The notes beneath the pieces were generated by a model that was not told the origin of the DNA, ran no database searches, and was given only the letters and a program-made list of their open reading frames with translations. Source: Leclercia adecarboxylata (GTDB lineage: Bacteria; Pseudomonadota; Gammaproteobacteria; Enterobacterales; Enterobacteriaceae). Taken from it: a DNA stretch of 64,000 nt. A program made the position numbers and the translations under genes. Shown piece by piece: positions 52,627 through 64,000 of this stretch; position 1 is the stretch's first letter, and each line of letters starts with the position of its first letter. The stretch is taken from contig NZ_CP098325.1 in assembly GCF_023639785.1 (NCBI RefSeq), forward strand, positions 2,852,001 to 2,916,000, written 5' to 3'.

Positions 52627-53176
52627 GTTCCGTTCACCTTATGTTCAGCAGAATATGAGGTGAACAGAACCTGTGAACGTGATAAGGGGGCCACCGCGGC
52701 CCCCTTATCAATCCCCGCGGCCCCGCGACGAAATCGGTGCTTCGCACTACGCTCACCTCCCGACCGACTGCCTGCGGTCGGCTCAACTCGACATCCTGTC
52801 TCGATTCGCCTCTGGCCGCCATCCCTGGCGTCCAGCCCTTGTCAGCCGGTCTCCGGTTCGCCGATTTCAGCGGGGACTCAACACCCGTGCCACATTCAAG
52901 CCGCAAAGAAGGTTAAGGGATCGTGAGTCCGGCTGAAAATCGCCGAAGCGTTTCCTGTAGGCCGGGGCGAGGCGCATGGATGCGCCGAGAGGGCGTGACC
53001 TACATGGATGTAGGATCACGCCCGACCCGATAGCCGGAGGGAATAAGCTGAGGGCACCGCGAAGCGGCGATTTTCCTGGCCGGGAGCCGGGATTGTAAAG
53101 GGGGCGGCGGTAGCCCCCTTTACACGTTCACCGCAGAAGAACAGACATGTTGCTGTGAAGCCTTAGTGAACGGAAC
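52627..53176. repeat. Non-coding element with long imperfect terminal inverted repeats and stacked hairpins
   Basis: About 550 bp is bounded by GTTCCGTTCAC (52627-52637) and its inverse (53166-53176). Inside, matching arms continue: GTGAACGTG (52673) pairs with 53123-53131, then each arm has a G5/C5 hairpin (52681-52709 and 53095-53123), then AATCCC and GCTTCGC segments that again mirror each other. The inner part has further hairpins (52760-52781, 52971-52986, 52991-53023) and a 10-bp closing stem (52935-52944 with 53066-53075). The short ORFs crossing it (for example 52660-52926) show no protein-like features. It looks like a non-autonomous mobile repeat or structured RNA locus. Confidence 0.75.
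52971..53023 (+). other. Tandem hairpins with TGGA loops in the inverted-repeat element
   Basis: GGCGCA-TGGA-TGCGCC (52971-52986) is followed by a 14-bp stem GGGCGTGA/CCTACA closing the same TGGA loop (52991-53023, one bulged A). Both loops share CATGGATG. If transcribed on the plus strand, the second reads UACAUGGAUGUA, close to the high-affinity CsrA site RUACARGGAUGU with GGA in the loop. Confidence 0.55.
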
Positions 53177-53227
53177 GATACCACTATGGCAACATATAAC
53201 TTAAGGTCAGCCTGGCGGCCAGCCTCA

Positions 53228-53731
53228 TCAGGCCACGTGACTCGCCGCCACATCCAGCAGCGCCATCTCATCGCTGTTCAGCAGCTTCTCAATATTCACC
53301 AGAATCAACATACGATCCCCAAGCGCCCCCAGACCGGTCAGGTATTCGGTAGACAGCGTGACAGCAAACTCCGGCGCCGGGCGGATCTGCTCGGCGGTCA
53401 GGGAGAGCACGTCGGAAACGCCATCAACCACGATCCCGACCACGCGCTGGCCAAGGTTGAGCACGATCACCACCGTGTTGTCATCATACTCAACGTCGCC
53501 CTGGCTGAACTTCACGCGCAGGTCAACGATAGGCACGATAACGCCACGCAGGTTGGTCACGCCTTTAATGAAATCTGGCGTGTTGGCGATGCGGGTCACC
53601 TGATCATAGCCGCGGATCTCCTGCACCTTCAGAATATCGATACCGTATTCTTCGTCACCTAAGGTGAAAACCAGGAATTCCTGCCCTGATGGCTCGCCGG
53701 CCAGCTTGGTTACATTACTCATACCGGTCAT
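53228..53731 (-). CDS. cheW: Chemotaxis coupling protein CheW
   Basis: This 167-residue adaptor with two SH3-like barrels links CheA to receptor tips. It is nearly identical to E. coli CheW ([40 protein letters not shown]). The start MTGM at 53731 is as in E. coli. It is the last gene of the motABcheAW operon; tar should follow but is displaced by the 52627-53176 element and the pilus/symporter insert. Confidence 0.98.
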   Translation of the reverse strand: MTGMSNVTKLAGEPSGQEFLVFTLGDEEYGIDILKVQEIRGYDQVTRIANTPDFIKGVTNLRGVIVPIVDLRVKFSQGDVEYDDNTVVIVLNLGQRVVGIVVDGVSDVLSLTAEQIRPAPEFAVTLSTEYLTGLGALGDRMLILVNIEKLLNSDEMALLDVAASHVA

Positions 53732-53752
53732 TTTTTTACCTTCTTAACTGAA

Positions 53753-55771
53753 TCAGGCGGCTGTGTGCGCCATACGTTGTTCACGATTTAATCCCTGAAG
53801 CGCCGAAACATCGACGATCAGCGCCACACTACCATCCCCAAGGATGGTGGCGGCTGAAATGCCAGGTACTTTGCGGTAGTTGCTTTCGAGGTTCTTCACC
53901 ACCACCTGATGCTGACCAATCAGCTGATCGACCAGCAGAGCGTAGCGGCGGCCTGCGCTTTGCAGAATGACCACAATCCCCTGCGTGGCTTCGGTTTTGG
54001 CACCGTCCACGTCAAACACTTTCCACAGTTCCACCAGCGGCAGGTATTCGCCACGCACTTCCAGCACGCGCTCGCCGCCTGCCAGCGGATGCAGATCTTC
54101 TTCACGCGGCTGGAGTGATTCCATCACCGCGTTCAGCGGCAGGATGAACACTTCGTCCGCGACTTTTACCGACATGCCGTCGAGGATCGCCAGCGTCAGC
54201 GGCAGCAGAATGCGGATGGTGGTGCCAGAGCCCTGCTTCGACTTGATCTCAACGTGGCCGCCCATCTCCTGGATGTTACGTTTCACCACGTCCATGCCCA
54301 CGCCACGGCCGGAGACGTCCGTCACCTGCTCAGCGGTGGAGAAGCCCGGGGCGAAGATCAGCATGCCCACTTCTTCGTCGGTCATGTTTTCGCTGACCGC
54401 CATCCCCTGGGAGATCGCCTTCGCCAGAATACGCTCGCGGTTAAGTCCCGCGCCGTCATCGGTCACTTCGATGCAGATGTTGCCGCCCTGGTGTTCCGCG
54501 GAGAGGATCAGGTTGCCGACCGGAGATTTTCCTGCCGCAACACGGTTTTCCGGCAGTTCGATCCCGTGGTCAAGGCTGTTACGCACCAGGTGCGTTAACG
54601 GATCGATAATGCGTTCAATCAGGCTCTTATCCAGCTCGGTGGAGCTGCCCATCAGGGTCAGCTCAATCTGCTTGTTGAGCTTACCGGCCAGATCGCGCAC
54701 CAGACGCGGGAAGCGGCTGAAGACGTACTCCATCGGCATCATACGGATGGACATCACCGATTCCTGCAGGTCGCGGGCGTTGCGCTGCAGCTGGCCCATG
54801 CTGGTGATCAGATCGCCATGGTTGACCGGGTCCAGCTCGTTAGAGCGCTGGGCCAGCATCGACTGGGTGATCACCAGTTCGCCCACCAGGTTGATCAGCT
54901 GATCCACCTTTTCAACGGCCACGCGGATACTGGTCGATTCGCTGGAACGTGCGGCCGGCTTTTCGCGCTCGCCACGGTTTGGCGCGGCGGATTCGCCCGG
55001 AACGGCTTTCAGCGCAGGGGCGGCAGGCGCTACCGCCGGAACCTCAGGCGCAGCAACAACCTCAGCGGCTTCGGCCACCGGTGCATCAATAGCCGCTTCA
55101 AAGTCGATCTGTTCAGGTTCAATGACAAAACAGAGCACCGCGACCACGTCATCTTTGCTGATGCCGCCGTCGAGGTTAGCCGCCAGCGTGTCTTTGCCTT
55201 TCACCACGTTGCTCAGGGTGGCGAGATTGCTCAGCTCTTCTTCGAGAAGGTTAACTTCGCTCTCTTTCAGACCGGACAGCACCACCCGCAGGCGGTCGTC
55301 GGCGGCGGGTGTGGCCACCGGGGCCGCATCCACGACGCTCAGTTTTGCCGGGCTGACGGCAACGGCTGCCGTTTCGCCTTTGGCTTCCAGCGCTAACTGA
55401 CGCAGCGCGTTGCAGATATATTCAAAGCTGGCAGCGTCCGGCTCTTCCGAGCTTTTATAGGCATCGAGCTGTTCCTGCATAATGTCTTTCGTTTCCAAAA
55501 ACAGGTTAATAATGTCGGTATTGAGCTGCATCTCACCGCGTCGGGCTTCATCAAGCAGGTTCTCCATCAGATGGGTGGTCTCCTGCAAAACGGTAAAGCC
55601 AAACGTACCGGCGCCCCCTTTAATGGAGTGAGCTGCACGAAATATGGCGTTAAGCTGCTCTGAATCCGGTGCCTCAGGCACCAGATCCAGCAGATGTTGC
55701 TCCATATCCGCCAACAGTTCGTCGGCTTCATCAAAAAATGTCTGGTAAAAATCGCTAATATCCATGCTCAC
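53753..55771 (-). CDS. cheA: Chemotaxis histidine kinase CheA
   Basis: This 672-residue kinase has P1 with phospho-accepting H48 (AAHSIKGGAGTFGF), P2 CheY/CheB-binding domain (about 160-230), P3 dimerisation (about 280-350), P4 ATP-binding (N, G1, G2 boxes: HLVRNSLDHGIE, DDGAGLNRERI, GRGVGMDVVK) and P5 CheW-like domain (about 525-672). It is about 18 residues longer than E. coli CheA, the extra length lying in the Ala/Pro/Val-rich linkers flanking P2. It lies 21 bp upstream of cheW and 4 bp after motB. Confidence 0.98.
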   Translation of the reverse strand: MSMDISDFYQTFFDEADELLADMEQHLLDLVPEAPDSEQLNAIFRAAHSIKGGAGTFGFTVLQETTHLMENLLDEARRGEMQLNTDIINLFLETKDIMQEQLDAYKSSEEPDAASFEYICNALRQLALEAKGETAAVAVSPAKLSVVDAAPVATPAADDRLRVVLSGLKESEVNLLEEELSNLATLSNVVKGKDTLAANLDGGISKDDVVAVLCFVIEPEQIDFEAAIDAPVAEAAEVVAAPEVPAVAPAAPALKAVPGESAAPNRGEREKPAARSSESTSIRVAVEKVDQLINLVGELVITQSMLAQRSNELDPVNHGDLITSMGQLQRNARDLQESVMSIRMMPMEYVFSRFPRLVRDLAGKLNKQIELTLMGSSTELDKSLIERIIDPLTHLVRNSLDHGIELPENRVAAGKSPVGNLILSAEHQGGNICIEVTDDGAGLNRERILAKAISQGMAVSENMTDEEVGMLIFAPGFSTAEQVTDVSGRGVGMDVVKRNIQEMGGHVEIKSKQGSGTTIRILLPLTLAILDGMSVKVADEVFILPLNAVMESLQPREEDLHPLAGGERVLEVRGEYLPLVELWKVFDVDGAKTEATQGIVVILQSAGRRYALLVDQLIGQHQVVVKNLESNYRKVPGISAATILGDGSVALIVDVSALQGLNREQRMAHTAA

Positions 55772-55775
55772 GCTA

Positions 55776-56705
55776 TCACCTCGGATTGGCTGGTGGCGAT
55801 GTTGGAACGGCAGCCGAAGGCTCAGCGCCTGGCTGTTTTAAATCATCCAGTGACTCATTCTGGCTTTCGGCGTTTTCGTGCAGGATGGCCTGCTCCGCCT
55901 GCTGGTTGAGCACTAAGAGACTAATACGACGGTTGATGGCATCTTCCGGCCCGCGGTCGGTCATGCGCATGGTGGCAGCCATGCCGACGACGCGCAGCAC
56001 TTTGCCATCGTCCAGCCCGCCGATCACCAGCTCACGACGGGATGCGTTGGCACGATCCGCCGAGAGCTCCCAGTTGCTGTACCCTTTTTCGCCACCGGCG
56101 TAAGGGAAGTCATCGGTATGGCCGGAAAGGCTGATTCGGTTCGGGATCCCGTTCAACACCGGCGCAATCGCCCGCAGAATGTCGCGCATGTAGGGCTCCA
56201 CCTCGGCGCTGCCGGTTTTAAACATCGGACGGTTCTGGCTGTCGATAATCTGAATGCGCAGCCCCTCCTGGACCAGATCGATCTTCAGGTGCGGACGCAG
56301 GGCGCGCAGTTTCGGATCCGCCTCGATCAGCTGATCCAGATCGCCGCGCACTTTTTTCAGACGGCTCTGCTCCATGCGTCTTTTCAGCTCGTCGATGTTC
56401 GGCTCGCGCTTCACTTCGCCCTGCTTCTGGGTGTAATCATCTCCACCGCCCGGGATCGGGCTTTCGCTGTTGGAGATTCGCGGACCACTCGACACCGCCG
56501 TCGCCAGTGGGGTACGGAAATACTCTGCGATCTGAATCAGCTCTTTCGGGCTGGAGATAGAGATCAGCCACATCACCAGGAAGAACGCCATCATGGCGGT
56601 CATAAAGTCCGCGTAGGCGATTTTCCAGGAGCCACCATGATGGCCCCCGTGCCCTTTATGCTTGCGCTTTTTGACTATGACGATGGGATGGGACTGGTTT
56701 TTCAT
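55776..56705 (-). CDS. motB: Flagellar motor stator protein MotB
   Basis: This 309-residue stator subunit has an N-terminal cytoplasmic basic segment and a single transmembrane helix (about 29-50) with the proton-binding Asp33 ([11 protein letters not shown]; Asp32 in E. coli). A plug segment follows, then an OmpA-like peptidoglycan-binding domain (about 150-270; [28 protein letters not shown]). It overlaps motA by 4 bp. Confidence 0.98.
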   Translation of the reverse strand: MKNQSHPIVIVKKRKHKGHGGHHGGSWKIAYADFMTAMMAFFLVMWLISISSPKELIQIAEYFRTPLATAVSSGPRISNSESPIPGGGDDYTQKQGEVKREPNIDELKRRMEQSRLKKVRGDLDQLIEADPKLRALRPHLKIDLVQEGLRIQIIDSQNRPMFKTGSAEVEPYMRDILRAIAPVLNGIPNRISLSGHTDDFPYAGGEKGYSNWELSADRANASRRELVIGGLDDGKVLRVVGMAATMRMTDRGPEDAINRRISLLVLNQQAEQAILHENAESQNESLDDLKQPGAEPSAAVPTSPPANPR

Positions 56706-57589
56706 GCGTCCTCAGTGCTCGTCTGCTGGTTCGGGTTCTTCACCGCGCGCACGTGCTCTTCGAGTTCGATGAACGACGGACGCTCGCTGGAATAGAGGGT
56801 TTTACGACCAAACTCGACCGCGATTGGCGGCGCATACCCGTTGAGGTTAGAAAGCAGCGTGATCTTCACGCACTGCATCATTTTGGTGGTTTCGGCACTC
56901 TTCTGGCGTAATACGGTGGCCAGCGGAGAGATAAAGCCGTAGGCCAGCAGGATCCCGAGGAAGGTTCCCACCATCGCGTGGGCGATCAGCGCCCCCAGCT
57001 CTGCCGCCGGGCGATCCGCCGAGGCCAGGGCGTGTACCACCCCCATTACCGCCGCAACGATACCGAACGCCGGCAGGGAATCGCCCACCATCGCCAGGCT
57101 GTTGGCCGGGACTTCGGCTTCGCTCTCGTGGGTCTCGATCTCTTCGTCCATCAGGGCTTCGATTTCGAAGGTGTTCATGTTGCCGCTGATGATCAGGCGC
57201 AGGTAGTCGACGATAAATTCGAGCATCATCTTGTCGGCGATAATGCGCGGGTAGCTGGCGAAGATCTCGCTCTCTTTTGGATTCTCAATATCCCTTTCCA
57301 GCGAGAACATCCCCTGTTGACGCGACTTGGCCATCAGGCGATAGAGCAGCGCCAGCAGATCCATATACATACTTTTGGTGTATTTCGAACGACGGAACAG
57401 TAACGGTAACGCTTTTAACGTTCCCTTGATCGCCTTGCCGTTGTTGCCAACGATAAACGCCCCCACCCCTGCACCACCGATAATAATCAGTTCGGCCGGT
57501 TGATAGAGTGCCCCAAGGTGTCCGCCGGTCATCATATAACCGCCGAAAACTGTACCGAGAACTACCAGGTAACCTAATACGATAAGCAC
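56702..57589 (-). CDS. motA: Flagellar motor stator protein MotA
   Basis: This 295-residue proton-channel subunit has four transmembrane helices and a large cytoplasmic loop whose Arg and Glu residues (in [30 protein letters not shown] and [13 protein letters not shown]) contact FliG. Proline residues of the channel ([28 protein letters not shown]) are present. It begins with GTG, as in E. coli, with AAGGAT upstream. It heads motAB-cheAW. I could not find a full sigma-28 promoter upstream. Confidence 0.98.
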   Translation of the reverse strand: MLIVLGYLVVLGTVFGGYMMTGGHLGALYQPAELIIIGGAGVGAFIVGNNGKAIKGTLKALPLLFRRSKYTKSMYMDLLALLYRLMAKSRQQGMFSLERDIENPKESEIFASYPRIIADKMMLEFIVDYLRLIISGNMNTFEIEALMDEEIETHESEAEVPANSLAMVGDSLPAFGIVAAVMGVVHALASADRPAAELGALIAHAMVGTFLGILLAYGFISPLATVLRQKSAETTKMMQCVKITLLSNLNGYAPPIAVEFGRKTLYSSERPSFIELEEHVRAVKNPNQQTSTEDA

Positions 57590-57655
57590 GACATCATCCT
57601 TCCGCTAGTGACTGTAGCCAGGATGCGCAGGTCGGGGTTTATCCGTCTGCGGGGT

Positions 57656-57688
57656 AAAAAAAAGCAGCGGTAATCTCTTACCGCTGCT
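57656..57688 (-). terminator. Rho-independent terminator of flhDC
   Basis: The ten-bp stem AGCAGCGGTA (57663-57672) pairs with 57679-57688 and is followed on the minus strand by a T-run. It separates flhDC from motA. Confidence 0.88.
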
Positions 57689-57711
57689 GGATCCTTGCCC
57701 ACACGTTCGGG

Positions 57712-58290
57712 TTAAACAGCCTGTTCGATCTGTTCATCCAGCAGTTGTGGATTACTATCGGCAGCATCCCGGGAAAGTTTACGTCTTTTTACCGCACGGG
57801 ATGGTGGTTGGCACAAACTGCAGGCAAAGCTGCCAGCTGGCTGATGCGCGTGGGTGATGAAGTTACCGCTGCAGCAGTTGCAGCGAGACAGCTCCAGCAA
57901 GCCGCTTTCAACAAAACGCACCAGCGTCCATGCACGGGTCAGGGCCAGCAGAGGTCCTTCTTCAGGCTGCGGGCACTGCTCGAGATACAGTTTGTAGGCT
58001 TTAATCACTGCATCAACGCCGCTGCATAAGCCGGTTTTGAGCAGGTACTGCCAGGCATTACAGAACATGGAAGCATGGATATTTTGCTCCCAGGTCATAA
58101 ACCAGTCGGTTGAAAATGGCAGCATGCCTTTTGGTGGTGGGCTGCCACGTAATTCTTTATACAGTTTGATAAGGCGGCCACGGCTCAGCTGGGTCTCACT
58201 TTCAAGCATTTGCAAGCGAGCACCAAGCGTAATCAGTTCCATGGCCAGCTGAATATCACGCGCTTCCTGAACAATGCTCTTCTCACTCAT
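57712..58290 (-). CDS. flhC: Flagellar master regulator subunit FlhC
   Basis: This 192-residue DNA-binding subunit of the FlhD4C2 activator of class 2 flagellar genes carries the zinc-binding Cys cluster in its C-terminal half (CNCCSGNF and CSLC). Most of the chain matches the E. coli protein, with some change at the tail. It lies 2 bp from flhD, forming the flhDC operon. Confidence 0.98.
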   Translation of the reverse strand: MSEKSIVQEARDIQLAMELITLGARLQMLESETQLSRGRLIKLYKELRGSPPPKGMLPFSTDWFMTWEQNIHASMFCNAWQYLLKTGLCSGVDAVIKAYKLYLEQCPQPEEGPLLALTRAWTLVRFVESGLLELSRCNCCSGNFITHAHQPAGSFACSLCQPPSRAVKRRKLSRDAADSNPQLLDEQIEQAV

Positions 58291-58292
58291 TT

Positions 58293-58643
58293 TTATGCTC
58301 TTTTCTTACGGGCTACGTCATCAGGCTGGCTGATTTCGTTTAGCAAACGGGTGGAAAGCAGAATACCGGTGTGAACCTGTTGCAGGTCATCCACGCGGGA
58401 TTCCTGGGTCAGTTGCGTAATAGTCTGGTGATTATCAAAACGGAACTGGCAAACCAGCTGGTTAGTTTCAGCCAGTTTAACCATCTGCGGCAGCGTTAAG
58501 CCGCCAAGCGTTGTTGCCATTTCTTCCTGAATGCCCAGACGGAACATCGCAGAGGCTTTATCCTGGCTAATCAAACGTTGTGCAAGCAATAAATATGACA
58601 GATTGATGTCATAGATGTGTTTTAGCAATTCGGATGTGTTCAT
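58293..58643 (-). CDS. flhD: Flagellar master regulator subunit FlhD
   Basis: This 116-residue all-helical partner of FlhC begins [22 protein letters not shown], the conserved FlhD start. It has one Cys-free dimer interface (the family's intersubunit Cys65 position is occupied by the LVCQFRF segment). It is expressed from the long upstream control region with a CRP box and an untranslated leader of about 205 nt. Confidence 0.98.
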   Translation of the reverse strand: MNTSELLKHIYDINLSYLLLAQRLISQDKASAMFRLGIQEEMATTLGGLTLPQMVKLAETNQLVCQFRFDNHQTITQLTQESRVDDLQQVHTGILLSTRLLNEISQPDDVARKKRA

Positions 58644-59433
58644 TTATCCCTTCCCGAATAACACTTTAATTTCTTGTGCGGTCGACCCGCACCCCGTGAT
58701 GTCGCCGGGAAAACCCCGGTAAAAAAAAGAAAAGGCTAAAACGCATAGTTGAATTAAGTTTTGTATCGATGAATCACGTCAAGAAAAACAAAGTTTGTCT
58801 CTTACACATTTATCACTTCTTACAATTAACTAAGATTTTTCCTAATTCGCGGCAACTTTACCCGTCCGGTTTACCACATACAATGTGGCTTCGCCTGAAA
58901 TTTAAAATAAATGTGACGCAGATCACATAATTTGAGTGAATTGGAACCAAAAATCCATCAGCACACCTTCTAATTTGTCTACTTTTTGAACGATTAATCA
59001 AAGAATATATTCTTCGCCCACGAATATTCATGCAGAAGTATGAACAAAGGCGGCATGTTACTTGCTGGTTATTGACATAACACAAATTTGTAACAAACGA
59101 GGAAATATCTATCACAGAAACACTTGATTTATTCCGTTTAAAAACAGCGAGTTAGATAAGTAATTAAATAAAGTGATTGCTCTGTGTGATCATTCAATAA
59201 GTGAAGTGTTTGCAAAAATTATGTTTAAGATTTGCAGGCTTAAATTGTATGATTTACGTTAAGTGAGCGCATTTTGGGCGTTTATGCAAGTCTTCCGCTA
59301 TTCATTGCATAAGAATAATTAATGAATAATTATGATAAGCATCACACTAATGCCATCTTTGGCGCTTGCGCAAAAAAAGCATTCGCGCTAATGCTGAAGT
59401 ATGTGCCAAAGCCACACATCCAGGGTGGGTAAA
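58644..59433. other. Long AT-rich flhDC-uspC intergenic control region
   Basis: About 790 bp without a credible gene. The flhD-proximal 205 bp is the probable leader, the place where CsrA and several Hfq small RNAs act in E. coli. The middle carries the flhDC promoter and CRP box. The distal part toward uspC is AT-rich, with several short inverted T/A motifs and GCGCTTGCGC near 59361. The open frame at 58858-59115 lies across the promoter and is not believed. No IS element is present. Confidence 0.75.
58855..58927 (-). promoter_or_regulatory. flhDC promoter and CRP site
   Basis: TGTGACGCAGATCACA (58912-58927) is a perfect TGTGA-N6-TCACA CRP box. Downstream on the minus strand are -35 TTGTAT (58883-58878), a 17-base spacer and -10 TAAAGT (58860-58855). 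This places CRP about 71 bases upstream of the start, the same class I geometry as E. coli flhDC. Confidence 0.88.
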
Positions 59434-59862
59434 ATGAGCTATTCGCATATCCTTGTTTCTGTTTCAGTTTCTCCCGAAAGCCACCAATTGTTAGCCAAAG
59501 CAGTTTCTATCGCCAGGCCAGTGCAGGCGCGCATCACGGTCGTCACTCTGGCGGCAGAACCTGAGATGTATAATCAACTGGCAGCGCCCATGCTGGAAGA
59601 TATTCGTGGGGTATTACAGCAAGAAACCCGACAATTTCTTGAGGATCTTATTGCCCGTGCAGAATATCCCATCGCGCAGGCTTTATGCGCGACGGGTGAA
59701 TTAAGCGAGCAGATAAGTGATATATGTCAAAAGCAGGATATAGATTTAGTGATATGCGGAAACCATAACCGCAGTTTTTTTTCACGGGCAACCTGTTCCG
59801 CGAAAACAATAGTCAACAATGCTCATGTTGACGTGCTTTTAATTCCACTCAGCGCAGAATAA
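59434..59862 (+). CDS. uspC: Universal stress protein C
   Basis: This 142-residue UspA-family protein of the UspACD type has N-terminal MSYSHILVSVSVSPES and C-terminal DLVICGNHNRSFFSRATCSAK, the latter resembling but lacking the classic ATP loop G-2x-G-9x-G(S/T) in strict form. In E. coli it supports motility, adhesion and osmotic stress signalling through KdpD. The start at 59434 fits the family; 11 upstream in-frame codons are not conserved. It sits between flhDC and otsBA as in E. coli. Confidence 0.93.
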   Translation: MSYSHILVSVSVSPESHQLLAKAVSIARPVQARITVVTLAAEPEMYNQLAAPMLEDIRGVLQQETRQFLEDLIARAEYPIAQALCATGELSEQISDICQKQDIDLVICGNHNRSFFSRATCSAKTIVNNAHVDVLLIPLSAE

Positions 59863-59881
59863 AACGCTGAGTGGAATATAT

Positions 59882-63232
<3,351 letters not shown>

Positions 63233-63246
63233 CTTATTCTCCTTAC

Positions 63247-64000
63247 TCAGGCGACAGCCTGGCTGACTTTAGGCATGGCGAGGCTTAACGCCTGCTGTTC
63301 ATTCGCCTGTTCATGTAACAGTTCACCGGCAACGGCGCCTTCACGCATCACCACGATACGGTCGGCCACGCCCAGCACTTCCGGCAGATCGCTGGAGGCG
63401 AAGAGCACCGCCACGCCACGTTTTGCCAGGGCATAAATCACGTTATAGATTTCGTGCTTGGCCCCCACGTCAATACCGCGGGTGGGTTCATCAAGCAGGA
63501 TTACTTTCATCTCCTCCGACAGCCAGCGGCCGAGGATGGCCTTTTGCTGGTTGCCACCGGAGAGGTTCATGATCAGCTGTTCCGCTCCCGGCGTTTTGAT
63601 ATTGAGTGAACGGATGTGGTGATCGGCATTGCTGACTTCCCACGTATCGTTAATCAGACATCCGGCGCGGATGGTCTTGCGGCGGGCCGAGATATTGATG
63701 TTATCCCGCACCGAGTGCACCGGAATGATCCCCTCAGCTTTGCGGTCTTCCGGGCAGAGCATCATCCCTGCGCGAATGGCGTGGGCCGGCTTCTGAATAT
63801 CCACAGGCTGCCCGTCGATAAAGACCCGTCCCCCGGTGATGCGCGTCCCGCCAAACAGCCCTTTCATCAGCTCGCTGCGCCCTGCCCCCACCAGTCCGAA
63901 CAGGCCGACGATCTCACCGCTGCGCACGGTCAGGCTGATCGGCGTGCGTACGCCTGGCGCTTTGACCTCTTCGAGGCGCAACAGCTCGCCGCCGTACTGG
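63247..64000 (-). CDS. araG: L-arabinose ABC transporter ATP-binding protein, 3' part
   Basis: This is the C-terminal half (about 251 residues) of a tandem-ABC sugar ATPase; the 5' half lies beyond base 64000. The second ABC domain is visible with a degenerate Walker A ([13 protein letters not shown]), signature [15 protein letters not shown], Walker [13 protein letters not shown] and the tail [26 protein letters not shown], matching AraG closely. The following araH confirms the arabinose system. Confidence 0.95.
   Translation of the reverse strand, partial: QYGGELLRLEEVKAPGVRTPISLTVRSGEIVGLFGLVGAGRSELMKGLFGGTRITGGRVFIDGQPVDIQKPAHAIRAGMMLCPEDRKAEGIIPVHSVRDNINISARRKTIRAGCLINDTWEVSNADHHIRSLNIKTPGAEQLIMNLSGGNQQKAILGRWLSEEMKVILLDEPTRGIDVGAKHEIYNVIYALAKRGVAVLFASSDLPEVLGVADRIVVMREGAVAGELLHEQANEQQALSLAMPKVSQAVA

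Noticed and set aside
52634..52936. Several 87-90 residue frames inside the inverted-repeat element
   Set aside because: Arg/Pro-rich, on both strands over hairpins, with no ribosome site; better explained as non-coding repeat DNA.
52627..53176. Interpretation of the element as an insertion sequence
   Set aside because: Inverted ends are present but no transposase frame exists, so it can be at most a non-autonomous element.
57600..57660. Sigma-28 promoter upstream of motA
   Set aside because: GACGGATAA resembles the -10, but no TAAA-type -35 is found at the right distance; a promoter is expected from the known operon but I could not assign it.
58858..59115. 85-residue frame upstream of flhD
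   Set aside because: It covers the flhDC promoter and CRP box, lacks a ribosome site and has no family resemblance.

Overview
The window is an ordinary enterobacterial chromosome backbone. Gene content, gene order and protein lengths follow the Escherichia coli K-12 stretch from yobB/exoX to araG almost gene for gene. Base composition, REP elements of the GCCGGGTGGCGCTGCGCTTA type and a few accessory genes point to an Enterobacter-like member of the Enterobacteriaceae (Enterobacter, Lelliottia or Leclercia are all possible). The species cannot be fixed from this sequence alone.

Region 1 (1-30100) is metabolic and housekeeping. It carries the end of yobB, then exoX, ptrB, yebE, yebF and purT (under a perfect PurR box). 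The Entner-Doudoroff/pentose phosphate block eda-edd-zwf follows, with its regulator hexR and a HexR box at zwf, then pykA, lpxM, mepM and the znuA/znuCB zinc importer with a shared Zur box. Next come ruvC and ruvAB (with an SOS box), yebC, nudB, aspS, yecD-yecE-yecN, the tRNA wobble-uridine genes cmoAB, cutC, yecM and argS. Two K-12 neighbours are missing: yebG (between yebF and purT) and torYZ (between cmoB and cutC).

Region 2 (30130-34150) is accessory: a GH105 unsaturated rhamnogalacturonyl hydrolase with a GPH-type sugar symporter (plant pectin fragment use), a DUF805 membrane protein and an unknown small membrane protein.

Region 3 (34355-58650) is the flagellar/chemotaxis cluster on the minus strand: flhDC, motAB, cheA, cheW, tar, tap, cheRBYZ and flhBAE. 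Foreign material interrupts it in two places. Between cheZ and flhB sits a two-gene cassette, a 74-aa HicA-like protein followed by a 191-aa helix-turn-helix protein, with its own promoter and palindromic operator; it looks like an unrecognised toxin-antitoxin module. Between cheW and tar sits about 7.6 kb: a five-gene Csu-type (spore coat U domain) chaperone-usher pilus operon, a divergent dicarboxylate/amino-acid symporter with a variant sodium-site motif, and a roughly 550-bp non-coding element with long inverted repeats and stacked hairpins. A consensus sigma-28 promoter directly upstream of tar explains how the split chemotaxis operon can still work.

Region 4 (58650-64000) holds the long flhDC control region with a perfect CRP box, uspC, trehalose synthesis genes otsBA, and araH with the 3' part of araG (L-arabinose ABC importer), which runs off the window.

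The most unusual items are the cassette at 38075-38999, the inverted-repeat element at 52627-53176 and the pilus insertion that splits the chemotaxis operon. All functional statements rest on reading the sequence and on recalled family knowledge; no database search was run.
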